In this document: positions 51,601 to 52,349 of the stretch, piece by piece
Layout of the letters: every line of letters starts with the position of its first letter
Numbering within the stretch: the stretch's first letter is position 1
DNA from: Thermococcus sp.
Lineage (GTDB): Archaea > Methanobacteriota_B > Thermococci > Thermococcales > Thermococcaceae
Direction: 5' to 3'
Length of the DNA: 52,349 nt
Assembly (NCBI RefSeq): GCF_027011145.1
Contig: NZ_JALVAO010000016.1
Span: 1 to 52,349, forward strand
Position numbers and translations under genes: made by a program
The notes under the pieces: model-generated
What the model saw: only the letters and a program-made list of their open reading frames with translations
What the model was told of the DNA's origin: nothing
The model's database searches: none

Positions 51601-52349
51601 ATGGAGCAGGTTTTCCAGAACGAGACCGTAAAGCAGATTCTTGAAAAGTATAAGAGGATATGGGCCATCGGTCACGCCCAGAGCGTTCTCGGCTGGGACA
51701 TGGAAGTTAACATGCCCAAGGAGGGAATCCTTGAGAGGAGTGTGGCCCAGGGCGAGTTAAGCGTTCTGAGCCAGGAGTTCCTCCTCAAGCCGGAGTTTGT
51801 GGAGCTCGTTGAGAAGGCTAAGGGCATGGAGCTCAACGAGTACGAGCGTGGCGTTGTGAGGGTTCTCGACAGGCAAATAAGGATAAGCAGGGCCTTCCCG
51901 CCCGAGTTCCTCAGGGAGATGAGCGAGGTAACGAGCCAGGCAACAAAGGCATGGGAGGAGGCAAAGAAGAGCAACGACTACTCCAAGTTTGAGCCGTGGC
52001 TCGACAGAATCATAGACCTTGCGAAGCGCGCCGCCGAGTACCTCGGCTATGAGGACGAGCCCTACGATGCCCTGCTCGACCTATTCGAGGAGGGACTAAC
52101 CACCAAAGAAGTCGAGAGGATGTTCGACAAGCTGGAGAAGGAGCTCAAGCCCCTCCTTGAGAAGATAATGGAGGAGGGCAAAGTTCCAAGGGAGCACCCT
52201 CTTGAGAAGGAGAAGTATGAGAAGGAGCAGATGGAGCGCGTTAACATCTGGATTCTCAAGAAGTTCGGCTTCCCGCTTGGCGTTCGCTCAAGGCTCGACG
52301 TCTCGGCTCACCCGTTCACGACCGAGTTCGGCATAAGGGACGTCAGGAT
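51601..52349 (+). CDS. M32-family metallocarboxypeptidase (N-terminal part, cut by window edge)
   Basis: The first 249 residues of a thermostable carboxypeptidase of family M32, an intracellular zinc or cobalt enzyme of about 500 residues that removes C-terminal amino acids. The start MEQVFQNETVKQILEKYKRI and HAQSVLGWDMEVNMPKEGIL match the Pyrococcus/Thermus enzymes, and the family motif SAHPFTTEFG is at the end of the visible part. The HEXXH zinc motif lies beyond the window. ATG 51601 has GGTGATT before it. Confidence 0.92.
   Translation, partial: MEQVFQNETVKQILEKYKRIWAIGHAQSVLGWDMEVNMPKEGILERSVAQGELSVLSQEFLLKPEFVELVEKAKGMELNEYERGVVRVLDRQIRISRAFPPEFLREMSEVTSQATKAWEEAKKSNDYSKFEPWLDRIIDLAKRAAEYLGYEDEPYDALLDLFEEGLTTKEVERMFDKLEKELKPLLEKIMEEGKVPREHPLEKEKYEKEQMERVNIWILKKFGFPLGVRSRLDVSAHPFTTEFGIRDVR

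Overview
The window is chromosomal DNA of a hyperthermophilic euryarchaeon of the order Thermococcales, most likely a Thermococcus. The evidence is the gene content (family D DNA polymerase, Orc1/Cdc6, RadA, NucS, ADP-forming acyl-CoA synthetase, a CGP-CTERM surface protein, DUF515, DUF835, DUF211), the Shine-Dalgarno usage (GGTGAT/GGAGGT a few bases before ATG, GTG or TTG starts), and the very tight packing. No rRNA, tRNA, CRISPR array or intact insertion sequence was recognised.

Left third (1-14.4 kb): a replication and repair island. On the minus strand lie orc1/cdc6, the PolD small subunit DP1 and the PolD large subunit DP2 (cut by the left edge). A complete type II restriction-modification pair is wedged between DP1 and DP2. 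Upstream of cdc6 is oriC (about 8.43-9.12 kb): two long, oppositely oriented origin recognition boxes with G-strings flank an AT-rich stretch, with extra mini-ORBs around them. The same core word TTCCAGTGGAA also occurs five times inside the linker of the DP1 gene and in a few other places. To the right follow a K+ channel with an RCK domain, radA, nucS and a PAC2-family proteasome assembly chaperone.

Middle (14.4-37 kb): metabolic and housekeeping genes in small operons: methionine salvage (MTA phosphorylase and MTA/SAH deaminase), a DUF835 membrane protein, a macrodomain protein, Nnr (NAD(P)HX repair), a DUF211 gene between two winged-helix regulators, an acyl-CoA synthetase alpha subunit, trpS, a fumarylacetoacetate-hydrolase-family enzyme, Trm14, an ABC exporter operon and a circularly permuted GTPase. 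The 23.3-27.3 kb stretch is a graveyard: a VapB-type antitoxin with an internally deleted toxin, a heavily decayed DUF234-type ATPase, and a drug/metabolite transporter with a frameshift and a nonsense codon.

Right third (37-52.3 kb): a five-gene, relatively AT-rich locus of Tad/type II secretion character (DUF515 protein that looks CpaB-like, a secreted protein, a secretion ATPase and two platform proteins); an FKBP; a MoxR-DUF58-DUF4129 operon; a PfkB kinase; a duplicated-domain CGP-CTERM surface protein interrupted by one in-frame TGA; and the start of an M32 carboxypeptidase. Five of the convergent gene pairs in the window end in an identical 4-bp stop-codon overlap, showing how compact the genome is.
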